Shown one piece after another: positions 26,490-34,540 of a stretch of DNA of 64,000 nucleotides. Each line of letters begins with the position of its first letter. Positions within the stretch are counted from its first letter, which is position 1. Under the pieces are notes generated by a model. The model was not told where the DNA came from. It did no database searches and saw nothing but the letters and a program-made list of their open reading frames with translations. This stretch comes from Amycolatopsis sp. A133 (GTDB lineage Bacteria > Actinomycetota > Actinomycetes > Mycobacteriales > Pseudonocardiaceae). The stretch lies in the NCBI RefSeq assembly GCF_031082405.1, contig NZ_JAVHJU010000004.1:586092-650091 (forward strand). The letters run 5' to 3'. The translations under genes were made by a program, and so were the position numbers.

Positions 26490-26737
26490 GTTCGCCGACC
26501 CCGTTCGACGCTGTCCACGAACTCACCGAACGAGGTGGGCAGCGCCCCGTCGAGGAACCGGACGATGTCGGCGTCGAACTCGTCCTCCGCGCGCACGGCC
26601 AATTCCATGATCGTGAACGAGTCCAGGCCGAGGCCGCCCGCGCCGAGCGGCGTCTGGGCGTCGATGTCGTCCCGCACGGTCAAATTCAGGTCGGTGCGCA
26701 GGACGGTCAACGCGAATTCGCGGATGGAATCGTCCAC
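26486..26737 (-). CDS. acyl carrier protein, first gene of the leftward operon
   Basis: The protein has 83 residues with attachment Ser40 in GLDSFTIMEL and an acidic C-terminal helix. The start chosen is GTG at 26735-26737, which has GGAG six bases upstream and gives a normal ACP length. An ATG at 26771-26773 would add twelve unconvincing residues. It heads the long coupled operon (ACP, ligase, ACP, KS, KS-like and onwards), so the region upstream should carry the operon promoter. Confidence 0.8.
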   Translation of the reverse strand: MDDSIREFALTVLRTDLNLTVRDDIDAQTPLGAGGLGLDSFTIMELAVRAEDEFDADIVRFLDGALPTSFGEFVDSVERGRRT

Positions 26738-26891
26738 CAACCACTCCGATCCGTTCGAGCCGGAACGCCACATCGCGGCAGATGTTACCGCCGGAGCGCA
26801 GGGGCTCCCAGGTGTTCGGCACGGAGTTCATCGCATTCACCGGGGAGCCGCCCTAGCGTGGTCGTCGACGACCTGGCGAGGAGATCCTTTG
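26738..26891. promoter_or_regulatory. divergent intergenic region between operon head and aldehyde dehydrogenase
   Basis: About 155 bp separate the first leftward ACP gene from the rightward aldehyde dehydrogenase. Both promoters must lie here. I see only weak -10-like hexamers (TAGCGT at 26854-26859 rightward, TAACAT leftward near 26784-26789) without well-spaced -35 boxes, and no StrR-type box. An AGGAG ribosome site lies at 26879-26883, before the dehydrogenase start. Confidence 0.45.
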
Positions 26892-28406
26892 ATGACCGAG
26901 ACACAAACCGCGGTCCATGACGGCGAAACGGCCGTCGAGTCGCGCGGGCACTTTATCAACGGAACGGTCGTCCCCGGCGCCGGCGAACCGATTCGGCGGT
27001 ACAGCCCGGCTACCGGTGAACTGGTTGCGGCATTCGCCAACGGTTCCCCTGCCGACGTGGACGCCGCGGTCGCCGCGGCGCGCACGGCCTTCGACACGGG
27101 TGTCTGGTCCGAGCTGCCGGGGCTGGAGCGCGGCCGCGTGCTGCTCCGGTTCGCCGCGTTGATGCGTGAGCACGTCGACGAGCTGACCGCCCTGGACGCC
27201 GACGAGGTCGGCAACCCGCGGCGGGTCGCCCGCGCGAACGTGCTCGGCGCGATCGACGACACCGAGTTCGCCGCCGCTCTCGCCGGTGTCGTGCACGGGG
27301 ACGTGCACACCAACCTGGGTACGGACTTCACCGGCATGATGGTCCGCGAACCGATCGGTGTCGCCGGCCTCATCGTGCCGTGGAACTTCCCGACGCTGGT
27401 GCTGTGCCAGAAGCTCAGCTTTGCGCTCGCCGCCGGCTGCGCCGCCGTCGTGAAGCCCTCGGAGCTCACCTCCAGCAGCGCCCTGCTGCTCGCCGAGCTG
27501 GCCACGGCGGCAGGCGTGCCCGCCGGGGTGCTCAACGTGGTCACCGGCTACGGCGACCGGGCCGGGCAGCACCTGGCCGAGCACAAGGATGTCGACCTGG
27601 TCTCGTTCACCGGGTCGACCGCGACCGGGCGCAAGATCATGGCCGCGGCGCAGGAAAACCTGACGCGGGTGGCGCTGGAGCTGGGCGGCAAGTCCGCACA
27701 GATCGTGTTCGCCGACGCCGACCTCGACGACGCGGTCGAGGGCGTGCTGTTCGGCGTGGTGCACAACCAAGGCGAGTGCTGCCTGGCGGGTTCGCGGCTG
27801 CTGGTCGAGCAGCGGATCGCCGAGCGGTTCCTCGACCTGCTCACCGAGCGCGCGGCCGGGCTGCGGCTGGGCGGCCCGCACGACGAGGCCGACCTCGGTG
27901 CGCTGATCCACCCGGAACACCTGCACAAGGTGTTGCGGTACATCGAGACCGCCGTCAGCGAAGGCGCGAGCGTGCGTGCCGGCGGACACCGCCTCACCGG
28001 CGCCACGCACGCCAACGGCTGCTTCGTCGCGCCGACGGTGCTCGACCGGGTGACGCCGGAGCACCGCGCATTCCAGGAGGAGATCTTCGGACCGGTCGTC
28101 ACGGTCACCCGGTTCACCGATCGCGACGAGGCGGCGGAGCTGGCCAACGCGGTCGAGTACGGGCTGGGCAACTCGGTGTGGACGAAGAACATCGACACGG
28201 CGCTGCTGCTGTCCCGCAGGCTGCGCAGCGGCACGGTTTTCATCAACACGACGATCGACGGCAGCCCGCAGCTCGCCTTCGGCGGCTACAAGGCATCCGG
28301 CTTCGGGCGGGAGAAGGGCACCACCGGACTCGAGGAGTTCACCCAGCTCAAGACCGTGCAGATCCGCACCGGCAAGCGCGCCGGTTCGTTCAACCTCCTC
28401 GGCTGA
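26892..28406 (+). CDS. NAD(P)-dependent aldehyde dehydrogenase
   Basis: This 504-residue ALDH family member has PWNFPTLVLCQKL, the NAD-site VSFTGSTATG, the general base in LELGGKSAQIVF, and the catalytic Cys in VHNQGECCLAGSR. EEIFGPVVTVTRF and FGGYKASGFGRE are near the end. It is most like betaine/aminobutyraldehyde or indole-acetaldehyde-type enzymes. AGGAG precedes the ATG at 26892-26894. It is followed after 8 bp by an aminotransferase. The pair could oxidise an aldehyde and transaminate a keto acid, or act as a catabolic or precursor pair. The physiological substrate is not determined. Confidence 0.9.
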   Translation: MTETQTAVHDGETAVESRGHFINGTVVPGAGEPIRRYSPATGELVAAFANGSPADVDAAVAAARTAFDTGVWSELPGLERGRVLLRFAALMREHVDELTALDADEVGNPRRVARANVLGAIDDTEFAAALAGVVHGDVHTNLGTDFTGMMVREPIGVAGLIVPWNFPTLVLCQKLSFALAAGCAAVVKPSELTSSSALLLAELATAAGVPAGVLNVVTGYGDRAGQHLAEHKDVDLVSFTGSTATGRKIMAAAQENLTRVALELGGKSAQIVFADADLDDAVEGVLFGVVHNQGECCLAGSRLLVEQRIAERFLDLLTERAAGLRLGGPHDEADLGALIHPEHLHKVLRYIETAVSEGASVRAGGHRLTGATHANGCFVAPTVLDRVTPEHRAFQEEIFGPVVTVTRFTDRDEAAELANAVEYGLGNSVWTKNIDTALLLSRRLRSGTVFINTTIDGSPQLAFGGYKASGFGREKGTTGLEEFTQLKTVQIRTGKRAGSFNLLG

Positions 28407-28414
28407 GCGCACGC

Positions 28415-29557
28415 ATGACATCGCACCTGATGCCGACCTACGCAACGGCCTCGGCGACCTTCGTCCGCGGCCGGGGCACGATCCTGTGGGACACCGAGGG
28501 AAAGCGGTACCTCGACTTCCTCGGTGGCATGGCGGTGGTTTGCCTCGGACACGCCCACCCCGCGGTCGCCGCCGCGGTCGCCGAGCAGGCTCGCACCCTC
28601 GTCCACGTGTCGAACTTCTACGGCTCCCTGCCGGGCGAGCGGCTCGCTGCGGAACTGGACACCCTGCTGGGCGGCGACGGCCTGGTGTTCTTCGCCAACT
28701 CCGGAGCCGAGGCCAACGAGTGCGCGATCAAGCTCGCCCGCAAACGGGGCGGCTCCGGCAAGCACGTGGTGATCTCGGCGCTGGGCAGCAACCACGGCCG
28801 CACGCTGGCCACGCTGCACGCCAGCGGCGAGCCGGCCAAGCACCGGACCTACCAGCCGCTGCCGGAGGGTTTCCGCCATGTGCCGTGGCACGACCTCGAC
28901 GCGCTCGCGACGGCCTTCGACCCCACGGTCGGCGCCGTGCTGCTCGAACCGGTGCAGGGCGCGGCGGGCGTGCGGCCCGCCACCGCCGAGTACCTCCACG
29001 GCGTGCGCAGGCTGTGCGACGAGTACTCGGCGCTCCTCATCATGGACGAGGTGCAGACCGGGCTCGGCCGCACCGGCCGCTGGTTCGGCCATCAGCACTT
29101 CGGCGTCCGGCCCGACGTCGTGACGGTAGCCAAGGCACTGGGCAACGGCGTGCCCATCGGCGCGTGCTGGGCCCGTCGCGAGGTCGCGAACTCGTTCACC
29201 ACTGGCGACCACGCCACGACGTTCGGCGGGCAGCCGTTGGCGTCGAGCGCCGGGCTGGCCGTGCTCTCGGAGTTGCGCCGGATCGACGCGCCCGCGAGCG
29301 CCAGGCGCGCGGGCGAGCGCCTGGCGCGGGGGCTGCGTGGACTGGCCGGGGTGCGCGAGGTGCGTGGCCTCGGCCTGCTCGTCGCCGCCGAACTGGCCGA
29401 TGGCCACGACGCCGACGAGGTCAGCGACCGCGCACTCGCCGCGGGCCTCGTGGTCAACGCGGTGACCGACACGGCTCTGCGCTTCGCACCACCGCTGACC
29501 GTCACCGACGACGAGATCGACGAGGCACTCGCCATCCTCGGCGGGGTGCTGGCCTGA
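28415..29557 (+). CDS. class III aminotransferase, acetylornithine/4-aminobutyrate type
   Basis: This 380-residue ArgD-like PLP enzyme has GGMAVVCLGHAHP, FFANSGAEANECAIKLAR, LLEPVQGAAGV, IMDEVQTGLGRTG and the Schiff-base Lys in TVAKALGNGVP. The length and motifs fit N-acetylornithine aminotransferase, but the gene sits alone with an aldehyde dehydrogenase and no other arginine genes. A dedicated role in making or degrading a diamino or omega-amino acid unit is therefore more likely. The ATG is 8 bp after the dehydrogenase stop. It ends tail-to-tail with the next gene. Confidence 0.85.
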   Translation: MTSHLMPTYATASATFVRGRGTILWDTEGKRYLDFLGGMAVVCLGHAHPAVAAAVAEQARTLVHVSNFYGSLPGERLAAELDTLLGGDGLVFFANSGAEANECAIKLARKRGGSGKHVVISALGSNHGRTLATLHASGEPAKHRTYQPLPEGFRHVPWHDLDALATAFDPTVGAVLLEPVQGAAGVRPATAEYLHGVRRLCDEYSALLIMDEVQTGLGRTGRWFGHQHFGVRPDVVTVAKALGNGVPIGACWARREVANSFTTGDHATTFGGQPLASSAGLAVLSELRRIDAPASARRAGERLARGLRGLAGVREVRGLGLLVAAELADGHDADEVSDRALAAGLVVNAVTDTALRFAPPLTVTDDEIDEALAILGGVLA

Positions 29558-29563
29558 CCGGCC

Positions 29564-30589
29564 TCACCCGCCCGCCGCCACCTCGTCGGCGAGCCGGTGC
29601 AACGCCGCCCAGGTGACATCCGGGATCGACACGCCGTCGGCGTTGCGTGACCGCGCCTGCTGCTCCGGTTCACCCGGCAGCAACACGGTGCCGCCGGGTG
29701 TTCGCGGTGCGACGGCCTTCAGCCTGGCCTCGGTCGCGTCCACGAACTCGTCGAACTCCTCGCGCGGCCGCAGCAGGTCGGGCTGGATGGCGATCATCAT
29801 CAACGCGCTGGCGGCGTCGGTTTCGGGCACCCGGTCTCCCCCGCCGAGCCCGACGGCCAGGAGCTCGGCGACGACGGCAAGGGCGTAGCCCTTGTAGCCG
29901 CCGAAGGGCAGCAGCAGACCGCCGTCGAAGAAGTCGGCGAGCCGGGCCGACGGATTGCCGTCCGCGTCGATGAACGAGTCCGCCGGGGCGGGCAGGCCCG
30001 CATCCATCGCCGCCTGGAGCTTGCCGATCGACACCACGCTGGTCGCATAGTCGAGCAGTACCGGCGGCCTTCCGTCGCTGCGGGGCACGGCACACGAGAA
30101 GGGGTTGGTGGCCAACGCTCCTTCCGCGCCACCGTGTGGCGCGACGATGTAGTACGCCTTGTGCCCCTCCCCGCCTGCGATGATCGCGATCAGACCGCGT
30201 GCGGCGATCCGCTCGGACCAGTTGCCGATGCGCCCGGTGTGGTGGCACCGGCGCAGCGCCACGCAGGCGAGCCCGGCCTCGGTCGCCAAGTCCGACACGA
30301 GGTCCGCGCCCGCCCTGGCGGCGAGGTGGCCGAAGCCACTGCCGCCGTCGATCACAGCCGCGCCGGCCAGCTGCCGGACGACCGTCGGTTCCGCGTCCGG
30401 GTGCAACATGCCCGCGCGGATGTCGTCGACGTACCGGGACAACTTACGCACCCCGTGCGAGTCATGACCGGTGAGATTGGCCTGTACCAACGACTCCGCC
30501 ACACATCGCGCGGCCGGTTCCGGCGCTCCCACTCCCCGCAGGATCCGAACGGCCAGGTCCTCCGCGAACTCCGCCTGCACTACGGGCAT
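29564..30589 (-). CDS. Ldh2-family NAD(P)-dependent dehydrogenase
   Basis: This 341-residue member of the malate/L-lactate/ureidoglycolate/Delta1-piperideine-2-carboxylate reductase family has the typical GHDSHGVRKLSRYV near residues 41-54, RRCHHTGRIGNW, PHGGAEGALATNPF and LPFGGYKGYAL. These enzymes reduce alpha-keto or cyclic imino acids. GGAAAGGA precedes the ATG at 30587-30589. A role in forming a hydroxy- or cyclic amino-acid unit (for instance from the keto acid made by the neighbouring aminotransferase) is inference. Confidence 0.85.
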   Translation of the reverse strand: MPVVQAEFAEDLAVRILRGVGAPEPAARCVAESLVQANLTGHDSHGVRKLSRYVDDIRAGMLHPDAEPTVVRQLAGAAVIDGGSGFGHLAARAGADLVSDLATEAGLACVALRRCHHTGRIGNWSERIAARGLIAIIAGGEGHKAYYIVAPHGGAEGALATNPFSCAVPRSDGRPPVLLDYATSVVSIGKLQAAMDAGLPAPADSFIDADGNPSARLADFFDGGLLLPFGGYKGYALAVVAELLAVGLGGGDRVPETDAASALMMIAIQPDLLRPREEFDEFVDATEARLKAVAPRTPGGTVLLPGEPEQQARSRNADGVSIPDVTWAALHRLADEVAAGG

Positions 30590-30644
30590 CTGTCGAATTC
30601 CTTTCCTGTCACCAACAACGCCGCCGACACCCTAGGATCGCTGC
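30590..30644. promoter_or_regulatory. short divergent region with a TAGGAT box 7 nt before the condensation gene
   Basis: Fifty-five bases separate divergent starts. TAGGAT at 30633-30638 stands at -12 to -7 relative to the ATG at 30645. That is where the -10 box of a leaderless transcript sits in actinobacteria. The same bases can serve as an AGGA ribosome site, so the two readings cannot be separated by eye. No clear -35 box was found. Confidence 0.35.
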
Positions 30645-31934
30645 ATGACCGACGAGAGTTCCGTCCCGGTTCCCGCTTCGTTCCAACAGGAACGGCACTG
30701 GTACCGGCGCGACCGCACCACCAACGGGACGCGCCGCAACATGGCCTTCGCCGCGCGGTTGGACGCGGAGCTCGACCACGACGCCTTCCAGGCGAGCGTC
30801 GCGGAACTGGCCGCCCGGCACGAGGTGCTGCGCACGACGCTCTACGAGGACGGCGGCGAGGTCTGGCAGCGGGTGCACGGCCGGCCCATGGTGTCCTGCG
30901 ACGTGGTCGACCTGCGCGACCGGCCGGACGGAGCAGCGACCGCGGTCGCGCGCGTGGAAGCGCGGCTGCGCGGTGAGTTCGACCTCGCGCACGGACCACT
31001 GGCCACGATCACCCTGTTCCGGCTCACCGAGACCGAGCACCTGCTCGCCATCGTCTGCAACCACGTCGTGGGCGACGGCTGGTCGTTCCGCATCGCCCTC
31101 GACGAGCTCGGCGAGCTGTACCGGAGCAGGGCTGCCGGGCGCCCCGCCGCCCTGCCGCCGCTGGCGAGCCAGTACGGCGACTACGCGCGGTGGCAACGGG
31201 AGTGGGCCACCAGTGCGGACGCGCGGGAGCACGCGGATTACTGGAAGCGGCTGCTGTACGGGCGGCCGGGGAAGCAACTGCCCCGCCACGCGGAGACCGG
31301 CGCGGCAGGCGTCGTCCCGATCGCGCTCGGCACCGAGCTGACCGGGGAGCTGCGTGCCTTCGCGCGGTCGGCCAGAACCACGGTGTTCGTCCTGCTGCTC
31401 ACGGCTTACGCGATCGAGTTGCGCGACCGCCTCGGCGACGACGACGTGCTCGTCGCGATCGCGGTGGCACGCAGGCAGCGGCCGCAGACCCACCCACTGA
31501 TCGGGTTCTTCGCAGGCGCGGTGTGCCTGCGGCTGAGCCTCGGCGGCGCCACGACGTTCGCCGAAGCTGTCCGTCGCGTCCACGACGCGAGCATGTCGGC
31601 TCTCGCGCACGAGGAGCTCGACCTGACCGCGTACCTGCGCCTCGTCGAACCGGACCGCGACGAGGACGCCGACCCGATCGCCTGCGCCGGCTTCTTCTTC
31701 GAACCACCGGTGTCCGGACTGGACTTCGCGGGAATCGGGCTGACGCCGGTCGAACTCGGCCGCGACTTCGTGCCCGGCCAGGTCGAGGCCGCGCTGCACG
31801 ACGACGGGCAGCGGGTCACCGGCACGCTCAGCTACTCGGCCGGGGTGCTCGGTCAGGATGAGGCGGCGGCGTTCGCGGCGCGGTACCGTGAGCTCCTCGC
31901 CACCGCGGCGCACGACCCGAACCAGCGCATTTAG
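30645..31934 (+). CDS. stand-alone NRPS condensation domain
   Basis: The protein has 429 residues covering one condensation domain. It has PASFQQERHWY at the N-terminus, ELAARHEVLRTTLYEDGG, the catalytic motif as CNHVVGDGWS, QYGDYARWQREW, and a later HPLIGFFAGAVCLRL (motif C5-like). The first His of HHxxxDG is Asn, while the second (catalytic) His and the Asp/Gly remain. No A or PCP domain is attached. It could join the NRPS/ACP-bound chain to an amine or alcohol in trans and might act as the missing release step. This is inferred. Confidence 0.85.
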   Translation: MTDESSVPVPASFQQERHWYRRDRTTNGTRRNMAFAARLDAELDHDAFQASVAELAARHEVLRTTLYEDGGEVWQRVHGRPMVSCDVVDLRDRPDGAATAVARVEARLRGEFDLAHGPLATITLFRLTETEHLLAIVCNHVVGDGWSFRIALDELGELYRSRAAGRPAALPPLASQYGDYARWQREWATSADAREHADYWKRLLYGRPGKQLPRHAETGAAGVVPIALGTELTGELRAFARSARTTVFVLLLTAYAIELRDRLGDDDVLVAIAVARRQRPQTHPLIGFFAGAVCLRLSLGGATTFAEAVRRVHDASMSALAHEELDLTAYLRLVEPDRDEDADPIACAGFFFEPPVSGLDFAGIGLTPVELGRDFVPGQVEAALHDDGQRVTGTLSYSAGVLGQDEAAAFAARYRELLATAAHDPNQRI

Positions 31935-31952
31935 GTCCACTGTGGATGGCGA

Positions 31953-32252
31953 TCAGCCGGGGGACGTCGCGTCGAACAGCTCGACGACCCGGCTTTCCAG
32001 GCGGGGTACGATCTCACCGAGCACGAGCCGGGCGAAGTGCGGCGTCTCACGGTGTGCCGCGAGCGCCTCCCGCGACGCGTACCGCTCCAGCAGCACCACC
32101 TCGCGCGGGTCGTCCGGCCGCTGGTAGACCACGAAGGACAGCGTGCCCGGCTCGGTCCTGCTGGCCTCGGCGAGCTCCGACAGCAGCGCCATGACGTCGT
32201 CGTGCGCGTTGTCCGCGATCGTGTACCGCGCGATCACCTGCAACTCGCCCAT
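31953..32252 (-). CDS. ABM-domain monooxygenase-like protein
   Basis: This 99-residue antibiotic-biosynthesis-monooxygenase (dimeric ferredoxin-like) protein begins MGELQVIARYTIADNAHDDV and contains EPGTLSFVVYQ and VVLLERYASREALAAHRETPHF, typical of quinol-type ABM proteins. GGAAGGAG sits ahead of the ATG at 32250-32252. It is the only leftward gene between the StrR-like regulator and the condensation domain. A StrR-type operator lies 18 bp upstream of the start, so it is a candidate direct target. Confidence 0.85.
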   Translation of the reverse strand: MGELQVIARYTIADNAHDDVMALLSELAEASRTEPGTLSFVVYQRPDDPREVVLLERYASREALAAHRETPHFARLVLGEIVPRLESRVVELFDATSPG

Positions 32253-32270
32253 GCGGCTCCTTCCGGCGGT

Positions 32271-32299
32271 GTTCGACTGGGGAAGACCCCCAGTCGAAC
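32271..32299. promoter_or_regulatory. StrR-type operator (perfect 9-11-9 inverted repeat)
   Basis: GTTCGACTG (32271-32279), an 11-bp spacer, then CAGTCGAAC (32291-32299). All 18 arm positions agree with the published StrR consensus of 9-bp arms around N11. The dyad in fact extends to 12-bp arms with a 5-nt loop, so it could also form a terminator-like hairpin 12 bp after the StrR-like stop. It lacks a T-run. It lies beside a StrR-like gene, which supports the operator reading. Confidence 0.75.
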
Positions 32300-32311
32300 G
32301 GTGGGCAGCGG

Positions 32312-33508
32312 TCAGTTCGGTGCCAGGTTTTCCCGGCGGTTGACCTCGTCGAGTTGCCCGGCGAACGCCTGCCACCCGGCGGCGACCTCGCGCGCCAAAT
32401 CGGCCACGGTCGGCGCCCAGTGCGCCGGGACGCTCCGGACCAGCTGATGCCACTCGTGCTTGGTCGGGTGGTAGGAGCTGAGCAGGTGGAGCAACGCGCG
32501 CCCGGCGTCGGTGAAGCGCAGCGACGGATCGGCCCGGAGCCGCCCGATGACCGCCGTCATCCGCCCGTGGCGGGCCACGTCTTCCGTTTCGGCGGGAGCC
32601 CGCCGGGTCGGCGGTGCGGGTGGCGCGACGTCGAGATCCGCGGCGCTGTCCGCGGTGGCCGGCGCGGGCCGGTCCGCCGGGTCGTGCCGGTTCTCCTCGG
32701 ACCGCCGAGGGGGCGGCGCCTGATCTGCGTCGAGGCTCAGGCGCCGCCGCACGGCGTGGGCGGTGCTCACGGAGATCCGCGCGGCGGCGGCCACCTGGCG
32801 GAGTGAGGCGTGCGGATGTCGCCTGATGATCTCCTCGGCCACCGCGCGGCCGTAGCCGCGCGGTGGCCGGACATGGCCGTCCTGCCCGACCCGGAACGGC
32901 GTGTCGGCGAGGTTTCCCGGAAAGGCCTGCCGGATCTTGCCCACGGTCTTGTGCGACAGACCGCTGGTGGCGGCGATCGCCCGGTCCGACCAGTGCGGGT
33001 GCGACGCCACGATCCGGGCGGCCGCAGCCTTGCGGTCGGCGAAGGACAAGGGCAGTCCGTGGTTGATGTTCGCCCGCACCGCCTCGACGAAGATCTCCGA
33101 AGGCGGGCAACTGATGAACCGCACCGCGATCGTGCGCGCGCCCCGGAGCTCGGCGGCACGCAACCGGTGCAGACCGTCGACCACGACCATTGTCTGGCGG
33201 TGCACAAGAATGGGCGGCAACGGATCGCTGCACTCGGCGAGGTACCGCACGTGCCCCTGGTCCTCCCCGGCCTGCCGGGGCGACTCGCGCACCGTCACGT
33301 CCGCGATCCGGATCGTCTCGACACCGTCGGGCCCATCCGGACCGGGGCCCGTGAGAGGGTCCGCGCGGCCTGGTGCGAGCCCCGGACCGTCCCCCGCCGA
33401 CACTGTGTCTAATTCCAAAGCAGCTCCACTCGCCCCGATCGTGATGCGCCCCGACGTCGACGGCCGGGACGTCTTTCCCAGCCTGACCAGCTCACCGGGG
33501 CTCGGCAA
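32312..33508 (-). CDS. StrR-like ParB/HTH pathway-specific transcriptional activator
   Basis: The protein has 398 residues. About residues 60-150 are a ParB-like N-terminal domain (ILVHRQTMVVVDGLHRLRAAELRG, EAVRANINHGLPLS). A helix-turn-helix follows (WSDRAIAATSGLSHKTVGKIR) and a second HTH-like stretch (ASLRQVAAAARISVSTAHAVR). A Pro-rich linker and a C-terminal helical region complete it, as in StrR, NovG and Tei15*-type activators. The predicted start is TTG at 33506-33508, with AAAAGG close upstream. No ATG or GTG fits the frame until about codon 36, so the start is uncertain. A perfect StrR-type box lies just downstream. Confidence 0.8.
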   Translation of the reverse strand: MPSPGELVRLGKTSRPSTSGRITIGASGAALELDTVSAGDGPGLAPGRADPLTGPGPDGPDGVETIRIADVTVRESPRQAGEDQGHVRYLAECSDPLPPILVHRQTMVVVDGLHRLRAAELRGARTIAVRFISCPPSEIFVEAVRANINHGLPLSFADRKAAAARIVASHPHWSDRAIAATSGLSHKTVGKIRQAFPGNLADTPFRVGQDGHVRPPRGYGRAVAEEIIRRHPHASLRQVAAAARISVSTAHAVRRRLSLDADQAPPPRRSEENRHDPADRPAPATADSAADLDVAPPAPPTRRAPAETEDVARHGRMTAVIGRLRADPSLRFTDAGRALLHLLSSYHPTKHEWHQLVRSVPAHWAPTVADLAREVAAGWQAFAGQLDEVNRRENLAPN

Positions 33509-33537
33509 TACCTTTTCCCGTCATCGAAAAGGAGCGG

Positions 33538-34524
33538 TCAACCTGCGATGTCCTCACCCGTCAGCAGTCGCTCGCCGAGGTGGCTGAGGTGGTGCAGCAC
33601 CGCGCCACCCCGCCGGCGAGAGGTCGCGAGCCCGGCGTCTCGCAGCACCGCGGCCTGCTTGCTCGCCGTGCCGACCGACACGCCGAGGCGGTCCGCCAGT
33701 GCACTGGTCGTGCACGGTGTGGTAAGTGCGGCGAGACACTCCGCCCGGGTCCGGCCAAGCAGGGCGACCAGTTGCCGGGGCACACCGGACGCGCCGGGTT
33801 CGGCACCGAAGGGACCTGCCACCGGGTAGACCAGGACCGGCGGGAGTTCGGCGTCGATGAGTGAGACCGGCGCGGAACAGAAGTAGCTGGGGATCAACGT
33901 CATCCCGCGGCCCGCGAGGTGCACCGTGCGGGCACGCGGGTAGCTGATCCTGAGCACCTGCCCGTCCCACCCTGCCACTCCGGGAATCCCGACGAGCAGA
34001 GCGCCGACCCCGTCGCGGCCGAGGACACGCATCCGCTCGGCCCGGTCGGCCGCGACGGCGGCGAGGACGACGTCCCAGGACGGTGCGACCAACAGGTCGT
34101 GGGCGGCCTGGACGGAGTCCACGACGGACTCCAGCTCACTACGGCCACCGGCGGCCAGCTCACGAATCCAGCTGGGGGCAGCGGTGTCGGTGAACGTGGC
34201 GGCGAGGTCCTGCCGCAGCCGCCGGCGGCTGGTGCCCAGGATCGCCTCGCAACCGGCCCCGAGGTCGGCGACCGAGGGCGCCGGAGTGAGGAAGTCGGGG
34301 AAGTTTCCGGGATACGGCACCAGGCTGAACAGGACCTTCCGCCACCGGTGGGCATCACCCTGCACCTGGCGGCGGACCTGCCGCTGCCAGCGGGAAAGCC
34401 GCAGTTCGATGCTCTGGTCGCGCATGCGGTTCAGTGCGAGTGCCAGCTCCCACATCGGGTCGGGATTGGCCGCCAGCCGGACGCGCTGCAGGTCCGCCCG
34501 GCCGAAGACAATACGCAAAGTCAT
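33538..34524 (-). CDS. ArsR-like winged-helix regulator with long N-terminal domain
   Basis: The protein has 328 residues. The N-terminal segment (MTLRIVFGRADLQRVRLA, DPMWELALALNRM) and length match actinobacterial ArsR-like regulators with a DUF5937-type sensor region. The C-terminal winged helix shows CTTSALADRLGVSVGTASKQAAVLRDAGL and SRRRGGAVLHHLS. A run of G then GAGAG precedes the ATG at 34522-34524. It probably represses or activates local genes in response to an unknown signal. It is 29 bp from the StrR-like gene downstream, so the two may be co-transcribed. Confidence 0.8.
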   Translation of the reverse strand: MTLRIVFGRADLQRVRLAANPDPMWELALALNRMRDQSIELRLSRWQRQVRRQVQGDAHRWRKVLFSLVPYPGNFPDFLTPAPSVADLGAGCEAILGTSRRRLRQDLAATFTDTAAPSWIRELAAGGRSELESVVDSVQAAHDLLVAPSWDVVLAAVAADRAERMRVLGRDGVGALLVGIPGVAGWDGQVLRISYPRARTVHLAGRGMTLIPSYFCSAPVSLIDAELPPVLVYPVAGPFGAEPGASGVPRQLVALLGRTRAECLAALTTPCTTSALADRLGVSVGTASKQAAVLRDAGLATSRRRGGAVLHHLSHLGERLLTGEDIAG

Positions 34525-34540
34525 GTTCTCTCCCCCCCAG

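Noticed and set aside
25008..26890. Long open plus-strand frame upstream of the aldehyde dehydrogenase
   Set aside because: It is antisense to the ACP and ligase genes. It has no domain content and is the usual stop-poor shadow of GC-rich coding DNA. The true dehydrogenase start is 26892.
26738..26891. A strong divergent promoter pair
   Set aside because: Only -10-like hexamers are visible. Spacing to -35-like sequences is wrong (for example TTCATC to TAGCGT is 21 bp).
32271..32299. Treating the 12-bp dyad only as a terminator of the StrR-like gene
   Set aside because: It has no T-run and it reproduces all 18 StrR consensus arm positions, so the operator reading is preferred, though a dual role is not excluded.
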